Assembly: GCA_977006965.1 (NCBI GenBank)
Contig: OZ345373.1
Coordinates: forward strand, 1,178,001 to 1,242,000
Length of the DNA stretch: 64,000 bases
Reading direction: 5' to 3'
DNA from: Phymatolithon calcareum
Taxonomy: Eukaryota; Rhodophyta; Florideophyceae; Hapalidiales
The notes beneath the pieces were generated by a model. The model ran no database searches. It saw only the letters and a program-made list of their open reading frames with translations, and was not told the DNA's origin. Each line of letters starts with the position of its first letter. Within the stretch, counting starts at the first letter, position 1. Made by a program: the position numbers and the translations under genes. Shown in pieces: positions 11,501 through 21,378 of the stretch.

Positions 11501-11573
11501 TACCTTGGGCGATAATCTCATCATGTGCTTTGATATAGCACCGTTTGCTTTTGAATAAGATCCCATACCCTTA
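8526..11573 (-). pseudogene. copia-B pol: integrase, RT, RNase H
   Basis: One long frame of about 1,010 codons. Integrase zinc finger WHERLAHV...CKGCIAGKAH at 11420-11270; catalytic residues in LDLVHSDVLGP, IRTDNGGEYLS and QQNGVAERMNR; linker with KLWDPNACKVIVSRDVIFDE; RT with QMDVVTAFLHGDL, KALYGIKQAPRQWH and LYVDDLLIAG; RNase H with [23 protein letters not shown], ending MGLHPARS. The only break seen is TAA at 11571-11573, replacing the Tyr of DEYGYG found in relatives, so gag-protease and pol were once a single polyprotein. This is the best preserved RT/RNase H of family B in the window. Confidence 0.9.
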
Positions 11574-12440
11574 CACGTCCAGTTTAGAAACGGAAAGGAG
11601 CGAATAACCAAAGTCCGGAATATGAAGAACGTTTTGGAGCATACACTGAGACTGTTTTCCGTTGATGCTGAGTGTCACGATAGCATCGCCCTTTCCTGCA
11701 ATTGTTGCAGTTGCTCTAGTTCCCATTTCGACTGTCGACCTCATTTCCGTGTATGAGACAAAGATTGAACGATCGAATGTCATGTGGGATGTGCTTCCGG
11801 AGTCGATAATCCATGACGTGGACTTTTCGGGAATGTTTGAGTTTCGAACCTTTGCCATTAAGCAAACGTAGTCAGAATCAGACATGACACGAATAGATTC
11901 TGTTTCACCAGCAATTAAGGCAGTCGGTTTGTCCTTCTTTCCTTTTCGACCCGGAGGTTTGTATCCCGGTGGTGCAAGGTGTGGAAACTTGACCCAACAC
12001 CTGAGAGAAGGATGTCCAGCTCGATTGCAATGATCACAATGGTCGTAGGCGTATGAACCATTTTGAGTTGCACTTACAAGAGCTGTGGACTCAGACTTCT
12101 CCGTCGAGGCTTCGAGGCGCATAGTCATACGTTGCTCCTCTTGTAGAAGTCGGCTCTTCACAAACTCAAGAGAGAATGTCTCGTCCTCGTTCCCAAGTGC
12201 GTCTAAGGCACTGATGAGATTGTCATATCGATCCGCAAGACCATTCAGGACAGCCATTGCCATTTCCTTGTCGTCGATGTCAACACCCATTGATTTGAGT
12301 GTGGATGCGAGCTGACGAATTCGGTTGGTGTATGGCAGTATCTTTTCGCCCTCGAACATTGTGGCGGTATAGAACTTGCGACGAGCGGCGAGTTTATTAA
12401 GCAGCGTATGGCGTTCGAATATGTTGAGAATCGTCTGGGG
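11574..12440 (-). pseudogene. copia-B gag (N-terminally deleted) and protease
   Basis: Begins abruptly at QTILNIFERHTLLNKL next to leader sequence: about 90 N-terminal gag codons present in family A are missing. It has the zinc knuckle CDHCNRAGHPSLRC (C-x2-C-x4-H-x4-C) and the protease DSGSTSHMTFDRS. It is in the same frame as pol and ends at the TAA at 11571. Loss of the N-terminal capsid part would prevent normal particle formation without help. Confidence 0.85.
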
Positions 12441-12493
12441 ATGGCTCTAGGCCGTATACCTCTTGAAGATAGGGCTGGCTCTAGGCCGTTTAC

Positions 12494-12551
12494 CTCTTGT
12501 GGCGTTTTGGTACACCTGAACCTGCAGCCGACAACACGCACTGCAAGACGT
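12494..12551 (-). repeat. Hairpin leader unit (copia-B copy)
   Basis: Minus-strand CGTCTTGCAGTGCGTGTTG then CTGCAGGTTCAGGTGTACC, the same ~58-bp unit that is repeated twice in the leaders of family-A elements. CTTGCAG and CTGCAGG can pair as a 7-bp stem; GGTTCAGGTGTACC is nearly self-complementary. Confidence 0.8.
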
Positions 12552-13031
12552 ATCCGTCAATTCCAATGTCCTAAATTCCAATGTTGATGTTGGCACACCC
12601 CACCGAGCAAGTACTTCGTGAGGCTATAATTGCGACCTTTTCCTTGAAGATGAGTATACGGGGCCTACTGACCACGCGCTGTGCGTGGCAGACTGTCTTT
12701 CAAATCGGTAAACCGTACTCCAACAAGTCTTTCAGATTCCCTTCCAATCACACAACAGAATTCTGCAGAGCCGAGATGCGTCCAGGTGGATACTCGGAAG
12801 ACTACTTGATTTCTCAAGCGTATATCCCTTTCACCACGTAGCAGAGCACGGATGTTGTCAGACTGATTCGTAGATTATACTCTGTGCAGAGTCGCTTTAG
12901 GGTGGCCGATGGATGGCGCAGATACCACAGGGTTTTAAACCTTTTGATGATGAATATTGGTTGAGAATGAATTACCGAGAGGGAAGGAGGACCCCTCGGT
13001 AAGGTGATAGCGCTGGTTGATTATGCGTTAT
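12552..13031 (-). other. Leader region of copia-B, non-coding
   Basis: No gene. Contains an imperfect hairpin at 12971-13001 (TTACCGAG...CTCGGTAA arms around a purine-rich loop). Starts at a second PBS copy (13032-13045). Confidence 0.5.
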
Positions 13032-13302
13032 CTGGGCCCATAACCTGTTGTCATAATATTATTTGATCAAAACGACTAGGCCACGTGTCCGGTGTGGATT
13101 GTTGACAGAAGAAGTGAACCAAGGATATTTATGTCCAACACGCCCCCTCATTTCGAGGTCCTTTGCTTTTGGACGTCGTCACCATGCATGCTCTCATTTT
13201 CGGATCCATATGTCATGATGCGCCAGACGTGGGAATTTATTTTATAGAAAGTCAACATCGGGAATTGAACCCGTGACCTCAGCGTTAGCTGGGCCCATAA
13301 CC
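13032..13302 (-). mobile_element. TRIM LTR plus internal part fused into copia-B leader
   Basis: Reading the minus strand after the 5' LTR: PBS GGTTATGGGCCCAG (13302-13289), a B-box-like GGTTCAATTCC (13271-13261), a purine-rich AAATGAGGGGGCG (about 13153-13141), then a 95-bp LTR-like block (13140-13046) beginning TGTTGGACATAAATATCC and ending GACAACA, with A-box-like TGGCCTAGTCG inside (13083-13073), then a second PBS copy (13045-13032). This is the internal part and 3' LTR of a TRIM related to 41320-41556, joined at the shared LTR/PBS junction. Confidence 0.7.
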
Positions 13303-13765
13303 TGTTGGATGGAGGTTTGGTTGTTGATGGTTGAGATGGTTGAGGTGATTGAGATGATTGAGATGGTTGAGATGGTTGAGATGGTTGAGATGGTTGAGAT
13401 GGTTGAGATGGTTGGGTTGGTTGTGAGATGTTCCTTGGTTTATTGAGTCGGGGCATCAGATCCGGGTCTTATATAGGCCTCAGATTGAGGTATGATAAGA
13501 CTTCTGATGCTCATTGCACTACTAACTGTGATTGAATCAATCAACTAAAAGATTGAAATGTCGACTTTGATTGATTCAATCAACAAAATGATTGAATTAC
13601 TGACAATGACAAGATCAATCAAGAAATTGATTGAACTACTACATTGTCAGTAAATATGAAAAAACATGGATTGATTCTATCATAACATATTAGAAATGGT
13701 TAGTGACTTATGATATAGGATAATGTGTACTGCGACAAGAGATCCAATCAGTCACATTTCCAACA
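13303..13765 (-). repeat. 5' LTR of copia-B element (463 bp)
   Basis: Same ends and palindromes as 7997-8504, with a shorter 9-bp array. Its outer end TGTTGG abuts the right target duplication GAGAC. Confidence 0.9.
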
Positions 13766-14737
13766 GAGACATTCTTTCAATGCATTTAAAAGACTTGCTT
13801 CTGTTTTTGCGTGAAACAGAAAATCATCAAGCCAAGCCTTCAAAAATTCTCGCCGGCTCACAAAGCACGGTTCGACTTGGGATTGAAAATTCGCTCCGCT
13901 GTTCATCGCACCTTGTAATGTCCGTAATGGCTTGAATATCCCAAATGGCGTGTGGAAACTGTGCGCATTCTGACCTTCTTCGTCCAGAGGTAGTTGCCAG
14001 TACCCGCTGCAAAAGTCCATCGTAGCAAAGAACTTGCTCCCAGCGACATCCATGAGTTCTGCATCAATATTCGGCATTGGCCATGACACAGGTACAGTCC
14101 TTGCATTCGCCGGGGTTAAATCGAACGTCATTCGATAATTTGCTGGTGGTGCTTTGGGTACCAACAGTGGTGCTGCGGCCCACGTGGCGTTTGAGTTAGG
14201 CGCAATAAACCCATACTCCTCTAGCTTGGACATATACTTGAACATGAATTCGTGTTGATCGGCTGTGTATCACCTCTGCTTGCATATCACTGGTGTGGTG
14301 CCGTGCTTCAATACTTCTTTCATCGGCTCGACCTTAGCATGCGGGTCATTTCCAAGGCGTAATCGGAAAACATCTCGATACGTTTCTAGCATCTCGCTAA
14401 ACGTCTCCTGTCCCGGTTTTGACAGCCCTTCTGCCCCTGCTTTAGTCACCATTTTGGCCATAGCTTCGTCCATCTCCTTCTTGGTATCAATACCCAAGTC
14501 TAACCAGTCTTCATCACTGTCATATCCGTCATCGTAATCAGAAGCGGCCTTGTCGGAATGATATATTCCAACTGACATGATTCTCGCAATAGATCCTTCA
14601 CGATACTGCTTTTCATCGATGAGATCATCAGCATGCACAACACCTTCATATCGATCACATGCTTCTTCCAGGACGGCTTTTGTGTCCAGTCCAAGTGCTT
14701 CGAGTATTGGTCGTCCAAGTAGAGGCTCGTTAACCTC
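13766..14737 (-). pseudogene. gypsy pol: protease end and RT N-terminal half
   Basis: Left of the solo LTR, frame 14725-14270 carries EPLLGRPILEALGL, an acidic linker and PMKEVLKHGTTPVICKQR (RT entry). The RT palm follows in a separate frame (14245-13766): FKYMSKLEEYGFI, YRMTFDLTPANARTV, FFATMDFCSGYWQLPLD, AWLDDFLFHAK, where LDDF sits in the place of the usual (Y/F)VDD box. The two frames are separated by a short break near 14250. The copia-B element interrupts it after LNALKECL. Confidence 0.85.
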
Positions 14738-15086
14738 TGTAGACACGCAATGTTGCAGGGGTGTAAGGAACAACATTATCACCATCGACCTAGGAGCTCT
14801 ACAACGGCTCCTTGCGATATATCTACCGACACCGTCAACATAGTATGGTGAACGACTCTTCCAAGAGGAACAAACGGATTTAGCGCAGACACCGACTAAC
14901 ACTCAACGTACTTTTAGTCTAGCGTCGGTTAGTGTCCCCCCTTTTTGCAGGGTGCGCAATTGCTCGCCCCCGCCCTATTTAAGCGGCGATCCTGATCGCA
15001 TCTTAGACAGAGGCATCGCATCACAGAGACATCACCCCTTTTCAAGATAAACTCCAACCCTTATCTTTTCACTCCCAGTGATTACA
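14738..15086 (+). repeat. Solo gypsy LTR inserted in inverted orientation
   Basis: 349 bp, TGTAGACACG...GTGATTACA on the plus strand, flanked by CCTC on both sides (14734-14737, 15087-15090; 5 bp ACCTC if one shared base is counted). It separates the gag-protease frame from EVNEPLLGRP. Its interior (AAAAGTACGTTGAG type) differs from the 3' LTR of the host element. Confidence 0.88.
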
Positions 15087-16233
15087 CCTCTTGATTTGCA
15101 ACCTGCCACACCAATTCTTGTATTGTGAGCGTTTTTGAATGGCGGATGAAGAGTTCTGTTGTAACATTCACCTCCTCATTGCAGAAGATATGAATAGGTT
15201 CCTTTTCTGAATTGGTTGCTGCTGCCAATCCATATTTGCGTTCATTTTGGAACGTCTTTGTTTCAATTCGGGCCCCGGTTTCCATTAACGTTGCATAAAG
15301 GTCCGGAGGCATCAGATTGATATCTGAGCCCGCATCAGCGCATATCATTCTTGAATCTACTCCCCCAAATCTTGCCTTGATGATTGTGGTATTTGTTGGA
15401 TACCCGTCGCTGTTTCGGCTCGACAATTTCTTCGCGCCTTTCTTTTTCTTCTTTTTGTGTTCCTCCAGTAGCCATTTCTTCTCGTCTTCCTCGCAATCTT
15501 CACATTCGCATAGAAAGTGCCTTTTTCCTTTGGCCTTACATGGAGGATTAAGACATACTGGAATCCATTTCTTTGGTTTCGTGTCCACTTGGGATCCAGA
15601 TGGTTGTGTCTTCTTCGGTGTTGAGGTTGTGCCCTTAGGGTGCATACCTTCTGCCCTTTGGGATATTTCAGCTTCCTTGCACAACAAATTGATATTGGCT
15701 CTGAGGTCCTCCTTCAATCCTTGCTGATATTCGAAGTGCCTTTGCATTACCTTCTTCAAATTTGTTGGGAAAACCTTATCCTGCATGAGCGCTATGGTTT
15801 TCTTCGGATTTTTTTGCTTGAAGTTCGGGTACCCAGCTTCTTCTAATCTTGAGAAGAAATTTGTAGCAAACTCCAGAATCCTTGCCTCCGCTTGCACGAC
15901 GTGCATTGGCATTCGAAGGGTGTTTAGCGCCTTCTCTATGATTTCCGGGTGTACCTGTTCGTCTTCATTCTTCTGCACCAAACCTTCAATAAATTTTTGA
16001 ATATCGTTTGATGTCAGAGCTCCAGCTGTTTTAGCTCTTGATATGTCATTGAACTTCCCTAGGAAGAACATTGACTCGAGAATGCTCCTATCGATTGACA
16101 CCTTGTAAGATGCTACCGTCATCGACCGGACTTCCTTCTTCTTCTCGTTGATCTCATCTTCGTACCGTTTCCTCTCCTTGAAAAACCCTGTCACAACTCT
16201 TGGGTCGAGACTCCGTAAAATCGGATGGCTCAC
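15087..16233 (-). pseudogene. gypsy gag-protease
   Basis: 382 open codons from ATG at 16233. The N-terminal two thirds are a retrotransposon-gag-type helical region; a Cys/His cluster (CLNPPCKAKGKRHFLCEC) resembles a nucleic-acid-binding knuckle; a Lys-rich tract follows (KKKKKKGAKK). The protease active site reads ICADAGSDINLMP, with Ala in place of the usual Ser/Thr between Asp and Gly. The frame is intact up to the inverted LTR, which adds the foreign stop. Confidence 0.85.
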
Positions 16234-16386
16234 GGGTTGGAATAGTGCGGCGGTTGGTTGCCGATCGGTAGGTTGGCCGATGATTGACTTCCACTTTCCA
16301 TGGTTCGATGGTCGTCCATTTCCAAATCAAAACTTGAACGATCTTCCTCTTATCACTCAGACATGCTCCTGCAGGAAAGAAATTTC

Positions 16387-16843
16387 TGTAATCACTGGGA
16401 GTGAAAAGATAAGGGTTGGAGTTTATCTTGAAAAGGGGTCATGTCTCTGTGATGCGATGCCTCTGTCTAAGATGCGATCAGAATCGCCGCTTAAATAGGG
16501 CGAGGGCGTGCGATTGCACACCCTGCAAAAAGGGGGGCACTAACCGACGCTAGACTAAAAGTACGTTGAGTGTTAGTCGGTGTCTGCGCTAAATCCGTTT
16601 GTTCCTCTTGGAAGAGTCGTTCACCATACTATGTTGACGGTGTCGGTACTAACCGACGCTAGGCTAATATTACGTTGAGTGTTAGTCTACGTCTGCGATA
16701 AATCCGTTTGTTCCTCTTGGAAGAGTCGTTCACGATACTGTGCTGTCAGTGTCGGTGGATAGATCACAAGGAGCCGTTATAGAGCTCCTAGGTCGATGGT
16801 GATAATGTCGTTCATTACACCCCTGCAATATTGCGTGTCTACA
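16387..16843 (-). repeat. 5' LTR of gypsy, with 108-bp internal duplication
   Basis: 457 bp against 349 bp for the other two copies. The block from ACTAACCGACGCTAG to GTGTCGGT is present twice (about 16541-16648 and 16649-16756). The first copy resembles the solo LTR at 14738, the second the 3' LTR at 5179, so this LTR is a chimera of two subfamilies. Confidence 0.85.
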
Positions 16844-16847
16844 GGTA

Positions 16848-17022
16848 TCTACAAATGCTGGCTTATCTTGATGCTAACATGTACTGCGATGAACTGAGAG
16901 CCAGGCTACGAATTGGAGTATTTGTTGACATATTCAAACGACGAGCAACTTTGCACAGGCTCGTAGGACAAAGGAATAAACAAGAGCAGGTAAGAGCAGT
17001 CAATAACATAACATGTTATTGA
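16848..17022 (+). pseudogene. HTH-like coding remnant split by the gypsy element
   Basis: Joining 5178 to 16848 (one GGTA kept) gives a continuous plus-strand frame from about 5146: ILELVRYLQMLAYLDANM then DELRARLRIGV. The pattern 'YLDE-L...GV.VD..K..TLHR' resembles the second helix-turn-helix of Tc1/IS630-type transposases, but the similarity is weak. CAGGTAAGA near 16989 could be a splice donor. The upstream frame closes at a TGA near 5132. Confidence 0.3.
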
Positions 17023-17473
17023 CTGAGTGCGTCGCGCAACTCTGCCGGATGGCCAACACCTCGGTGGCGCACGTCACACGGATGTAATACTGGACGCTGC
17101 ACTGAACGACACGGCGCAGCATTGCGTCAGCCCAAAGCTAAGTACATCTCAACCGGTTGCCGGCCGTGATTGTCTCGAAAACTTGACAACGGTGGTTTGA
17201 TAGATTCGTTTTTCATTCCTTCAAGCAAATTTGTGCATCGAACAAACTCGAAAACTAAGTTCTCTCTGGAGCAAGTGCACACTATTCTCTGACATAATAT
17301 ATCCGTCAGTTTGAAGACTTGACAAAAGTTTGGACACATAAAGCGGAGCGGTTAAAGTCCAACTACTATACTGTCTGCTGCACATAAGTAGTAGTCCAGT
17401 TGCCCACCAACCCAGAATGAATGTCAATCTTGTTTATTTCTTCAACTGTCAAGACCACATCTGCACTATTGAT
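17023..17473. other. Intergenic, no gene recognised
   Basis: Short open frames only. Lies downstream of the Sel1-repeat gene's stop at 17474, so it should hold that gene's 3' untranslated region. Confidence 0.4.
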
Positions 17474-19082
17474 TTAAGTATTCACGCCAAGCACTGACAT
17501 TTGAGTTGCAGACCGAGCGCGCTGCAGGAGCTGTTCCGCTCGAACGGGATCAGCAGGAACTCCGTCCGCGCAATCTCGTAGCAATTTCGACAAGCTGTAC
17601 ATTGCCGCCCCACGAGTGTTCAATTTCACTCTTCGATTAGACTGTGGTGGCAAACCCTCAACGCCAGAGTCGATCAAATGGCGTACATTGAAAAAAGAAA
17701 TCCCGGTACCAGCTTCGTTCATAGCACGCGTGTAGAGCTCCTGCGCACGAACCGGTTCTTTCGATACGTCGTCTGCACGAAAGTGCAATAAGAGTGCGAG
17801 GTTGTACATTGCATCTGCGGATCCAGTACTTTCGATCACGCTCGAGTACAGCTCGAGAACACGAGAGGCGTCAGCCTCCAGACCGTTAGTGCCATGATGA
17901 AGCAGCTCAGCAAGCTCAATCTTCGCATGTATACTATCGCCCATCTCGATGGCGCGGTTGCACAACTCTGCAGCACGATGCACATTTGCCGGAACGCTTT
18001 CTGCACCCGTTGTGAGCATGATTGCGAGGTTGACCATGGCATTCACATTTTCGCCCTCCTCGACAGTGCGATTGTACAGCTCTGCTGCACGATGCGCATT
18101 TGCCGGAACCCCTTCCGCGCCCGTTGTGAGCAAGACTGCGAGCTTGTTCATTGCAAATGCATAGTCGCCCTCCGCGACGGCGCGGTTGTTCAGGTATGCA
18201 GTACGATGATGGTTTTTAGTCCCAACTCTTTGCATTTGGTCGCGTAAGTTGTCACCATGCGCGATCACATTTTCATTACGCGCAATCGCTATCGCAAATC
18301 CTCCTTCCGTGGTTACGTCCAGTGTGTTCGCCAGTGCATTGCTGCACGCAATAATGGAACCGGCTTTTGATATCCTATTGAAGTGCACAATAGAGCGTCC
18401 AAGAGCCGCAATGGCACTCTCTCTTCTGCCGACCTTCAGAAATGAGAACAACATGACCAAAAGTTGTCACAAGCCACTGCAACGGATGCCTCATACATCG
18501 ATTCATTGAGCACATATTCAAATTGCTCCTCAATGAGAGCCTCCCATTTCTCGTCTCTAAATTGGTTTCTCATGGCCTTACTGGGGCCACCTTGCAACAC
18601 GCCCGGATTTCGAGGCAAATAGAACTCTCGATTAGCGTCACAGCGTCCTGCGCTACTTTCGTGCTGGGAACTCTTTGAAATAGAATTTGAAGCGCCTTTC
18701 CGAGCGCATCACCGTCTCCCATTGCCGTAACGGCAATTTCATATAGCGTCAGTGCCATGTCAAGATCTTCTTTTCCTCCAGATTCCACAAGACGGTTTGC
18801 ACGACTTCGAACATCTTCCTCAACTCTCCACGATGAACTGTTTGTCGTTTCTTCACTTTGGCTAAAGCCACGCACAACCTCCACGATAATTAGGGACGCA
18901 TGTTTCAGAGACTTTTTGTCGGCATCAGCGTATGAAACCGGTGCAGATAGCCGAGGTCGGAAAAGAAAAGTTGTCGTTATGTCACGTAAAAGTTCTGCTT
19001 TCACTTCGATGGGCTTGGAGTTTTGTAACTTCATAATAAATCCTCGGCTTGTCATCTCATACATGGATATATCCGATCCCAT
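17474..19082 (-). CDS. Sel1-like repeat protein, two exons, 5' end uncertain
   Basis: Exon 1 19082-18582, intron 18581-18434 (148 bp, GTAAGG donor, pyrimidine-rich TTGTTCTCATTTCTGAAG acceptor, phase 0), exon 2 18433-17474; total about 487 residues. Exon 2 has at least five Sel1/TPR-like helical repeats of ~37 residues (DYAFAMNKLAVLLTTGAEG, NVNAMVNLAIMLTTGAES, SADAMYNLALLLHF). Such solenoids act as protein-protein adaptors. The N-terminal 170 residues are not recognised. The true start may lie upstream: the minus strand runs into a truncated copia LTR at 19302, so the 5' end or promoter may have been replaced. Without the intron, two frame changes would be needed, so a pseudogene is the alternative. 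Confidence 0.6.
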
Positions 19083-19301
19083 ATCCTCATCTTCCCTGTT
19101 CCCGCTTCAGATGCATCGAACAACGATATCCCAGACGAAATTCTTCTATTCGTCCGGCAAACTGACCAGGAAGCATGCCTAATTTCCGCTTTTGAGTTTT
19201 CCGCTCCCGCCAGTCGACCTCCAAACGCATCACGCCAGGCTTCCCATGTAAACCTCTCGCTAGTCGATTCGCCTACACGCAAGTTTGCATTAATTGATAT
19301 C

Positions 19302-19691
19302 GTATGATCTCGGTACACGTGTACACGTGTCAAGTCGAAAGTCAAAGTGTCTCAGAACCTTGAATCAAGAAGATTGACAGTGACACGTGTCAAAGTATGA
19401 TAAGAGTATGATAATCAAACTCCCCTCACTCATTAGATGATTCTTGATTTTTTTATGTTACACGTGTCATGTGATATTATGAAAAATTTGTTTCGTGTTA
19501 GTGTGTCTCCGTCGTCAATTAGGGTTTTGATCAAGTCTGATTGTGTTCTCAGGTCTATATAGTCTTGACCTGAGGTCCGCCAAGTGAATAAACCAAGGAA
19601 CACATTCACTCACAACTCATCTTCAACTCAACCAATTCACTCCAACCAAACTTTTTCCTTCACCTCATCTCCTCCATAACCTCCAACAACA
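19302..19691 (+). repeat. 5' LTR of copia-A, first ~55 bp missing
   Basis: Matches other A LTRs from GTATGATCTCGGTACACG to CCAACAACA. The TGTTGGAAGTG start is absent; instead the sequence upstream of the Sel1 gene is joined here. Confidence 0.85.
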
Positions 19692-19705
19692 GGTTATGGG
19701 CCCAG
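19692..19705 (+). other. Primer-binding site (half initiator tRNA-Met)
   Basis: GGTTATGGGCCCAG directly after the LTR. It is complementary to CTGGGCCCATAACC, the conserved anticodon arm of eukaryotic initiator tRNA-Met, as in Drosophila copia and Ty5 (family knowledge), rather than to a tRNA 3' end. Confidence 0.85.
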
Positions 19706-19926
19706 TCAGCGCTTGATCACCACCGCGCTTCATCATCATCGTCGTCTCCGGGGCTCATCCTTCGCCCCCGATCTTCTCCTGGTCGCGCATCCTTTCTTGA
19801 TTACCTCTGGTTTTCTCGCAAGGCCCGCTCCAGGGGACTTGTCTGTCTTTGTTCTCGAGCTTACGGTTCGGTTCCTTGCTCAATTACCTCTGGTCTTTGA
19901 GTGAGGCCCGTTCAGAAAGTGTTATA

Positions 19927-20110
19927 GCGTCTTGCAGTACGCGTTGCCGGCTGCAGGTTCAGGTGTACCAAAACGCCACAAGGGTTTCTGTTGTGTCTCC
20001 TTGCTTGATTACCTTCTGTTTTCTTGTCGGGCCCACCTCAGGATACCACAAAGCGTCTTGCAGTGCGTGTTGCCGACTGCAGGTTCAGGTGTACCAAAAC
20101 GTCACAAGAG
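19927..20110 (+). repeat. Two hairpin leader units upstream of gag
   Basis: Units at 19927-19984 and 20053-20110, each GCGTCTTGCAG...CTGCAGGTTCAGGTGTACC followed by AAAACGCCACAAG or variant. Likely an RNA structural element (dimerisation or packaging), by inference. Confidence 0.8.
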
Positions 20111-20270
20111 GTATACGACCGTTGAGCCATCCCCCGATCAAGGTCCGGGTCACATTGACTCGAAGGAATTTCTTATACGGGATAGATCGCCTTGATAGTT
20201 AACTTCTGTTAACTCGCAGTGGACTCCCCGAACGGATTTTCGACAAGAATATAAGACCCCACTCCGCAAA

Positions 20271-20914
20271 ATGGACAACTCCCAAGCAACGCTGAAGGTC
20301 GAAAAGTTAAACGAGACCAACTTCCATGCTTGGAAACAGAAAATTCAGCTAGTACTCTCATTCCGCGAACTTGACGAATACATTGAGGATGATCCACCGG
20401 CACGGGACTCGGACGATTTCACTCTCTGGCGTCGAAGTGACAACAAAGCAAAGGCTATTATCGGACTTTCTCTCTCGGACGAACATCTCGAGCATGTGCA
20501 AGATGTGGAAACGGCCAAGGAAATGTGGCAGTCGATTCTCAATATCTTCGAACGACATACCCTACTCAACAAATTGGCTGCTCGTCGCAAGCTCTATACT
20601 GCCACTATGCTCGAGGACGAGAAAATATTGCCCTTTGCAAACCGCATTCGACAGCTCGCATCTACCCTGAAGTCAATGGGTGTCGATATCGACGACAAAG
20701 AAATGGCAATGGCAGTACTTAACGGACTTCCAGAAAGGTACGATAGCTTAATCAGTGCACTCGATGCTCTTGGGAACGAGGATGAGTCATTCTCCCTGGA
20801 ATTTGTGAAGAGCAGACTTTTGCAAGAAGAGCAACGCATGTCATTGAGAGTCGAAGCATCAACCGTCAAATCTGAAACTGCCGCACTGTTCACTGCAAGA
20901 CGTGATGGAGAACG
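20271..20914 (+). pseudogene. copia-A gag, 5' part
   Basis: Starts MDNSQATLKVEKLNETNFHA, a UBN2/DUF4219-like copia gag; continues through ILNIFERHTLLNKLAARRK, GVDIDDKEMAMAVLNGLPERYD and SRLLQEEQR to DGER, where the minus-strand element is inserted. Open throughout this segment. The start is supported by the identical ATG context (CAAAATGGACAACTC) in four other copies. Confidence 0.88.
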
Positions 20915-21357
20915 TGTTGTTGGAGGTTAAGGATGAGATGAGGTGAAGGAAAAAGTTTAGTTGGAGTGAATTGGTTGCGTAGAAGATGAGTTGTGAGTGA
21001 ATGAGTTCCTTGGTTTATTCACTTGGCGGACTTCAGGACAAGACTGTATAGACCTGAGAACACAACCAGACTTGATCAAAACCCTAACTGACGACGGAGA
21101 CACACTAACCCTAAACAAATTTGTCATACTATCATATGACACGTGTAACATGAAAAATCAAGAATCATCTACTGAGTGAGGGGAGTATGATTATCATACT
21201 CTTATCATACTTTGACACGTGTCACTGCCAATCTTCTTGATTCAAGGTTCTGAGACACTTTGACATTTGACTTGACACGTGTACACGTGTACCGAGATCA
21301 TACCTTGATATTGAAGTGTGTTTGCGACTAGAGCTCCAAGCAATCACACTTTCAACA
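20915..21357 (-). repeat. 3' LTR of nested copia-A
   Basis: Reads CCTCCAACAACA at its minus-strand 3' end; minus-strand start TGTTGAAAGTGTGATTGC. The polypurine tract GATCAAGGGGGAG lies just inside (21358-21371). Confidence 0.92.
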
Positions 21358-21378
21358 CTCCCCCTTGATCGAGGGACA

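Larger units (their letters stand above)
7997..13765 (-). mobile_element. Copia family-B element inserted in gypsy RT
   Basis: LTRs at 7997-8504 and 13303-13765 are flanked by the 5-bp duplication GAGAC (7992-7996, 13766-13770). Without it and one duplication copy, the gypsy RT reads through (LNALKECL into KIAKR). Contains PBS, a mosaic leader with TRIM sequence, gag lacking its N-terminus, protease, integrase, RT and RNase H in copia order. One nonsense codon and the gag deletion make it non-autonomous. Confidence 0.92.
5179..16843 (-). mobile_element. Ty3/gypsy chromovirus, complete but nested and broken
   Basis: LTRs at 5179-5527 and 16387-16843 share ends (TGTAGACACG...GTGATTACA read on the minus strand) and are flanked by a 4-bp duplication GGTA (5175-5178, 16844-16847). 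Internal order on the minus strand is gag-protease (16233-15087), reverse transcriptase (14737-13766), RNase H, integrase and chromodomain (7991-5553). Two later insertions split it: an inverted solo LTR of the same family and a copia family-B element. Stops and a frameshift make it inactive. Confidence 0.9.
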
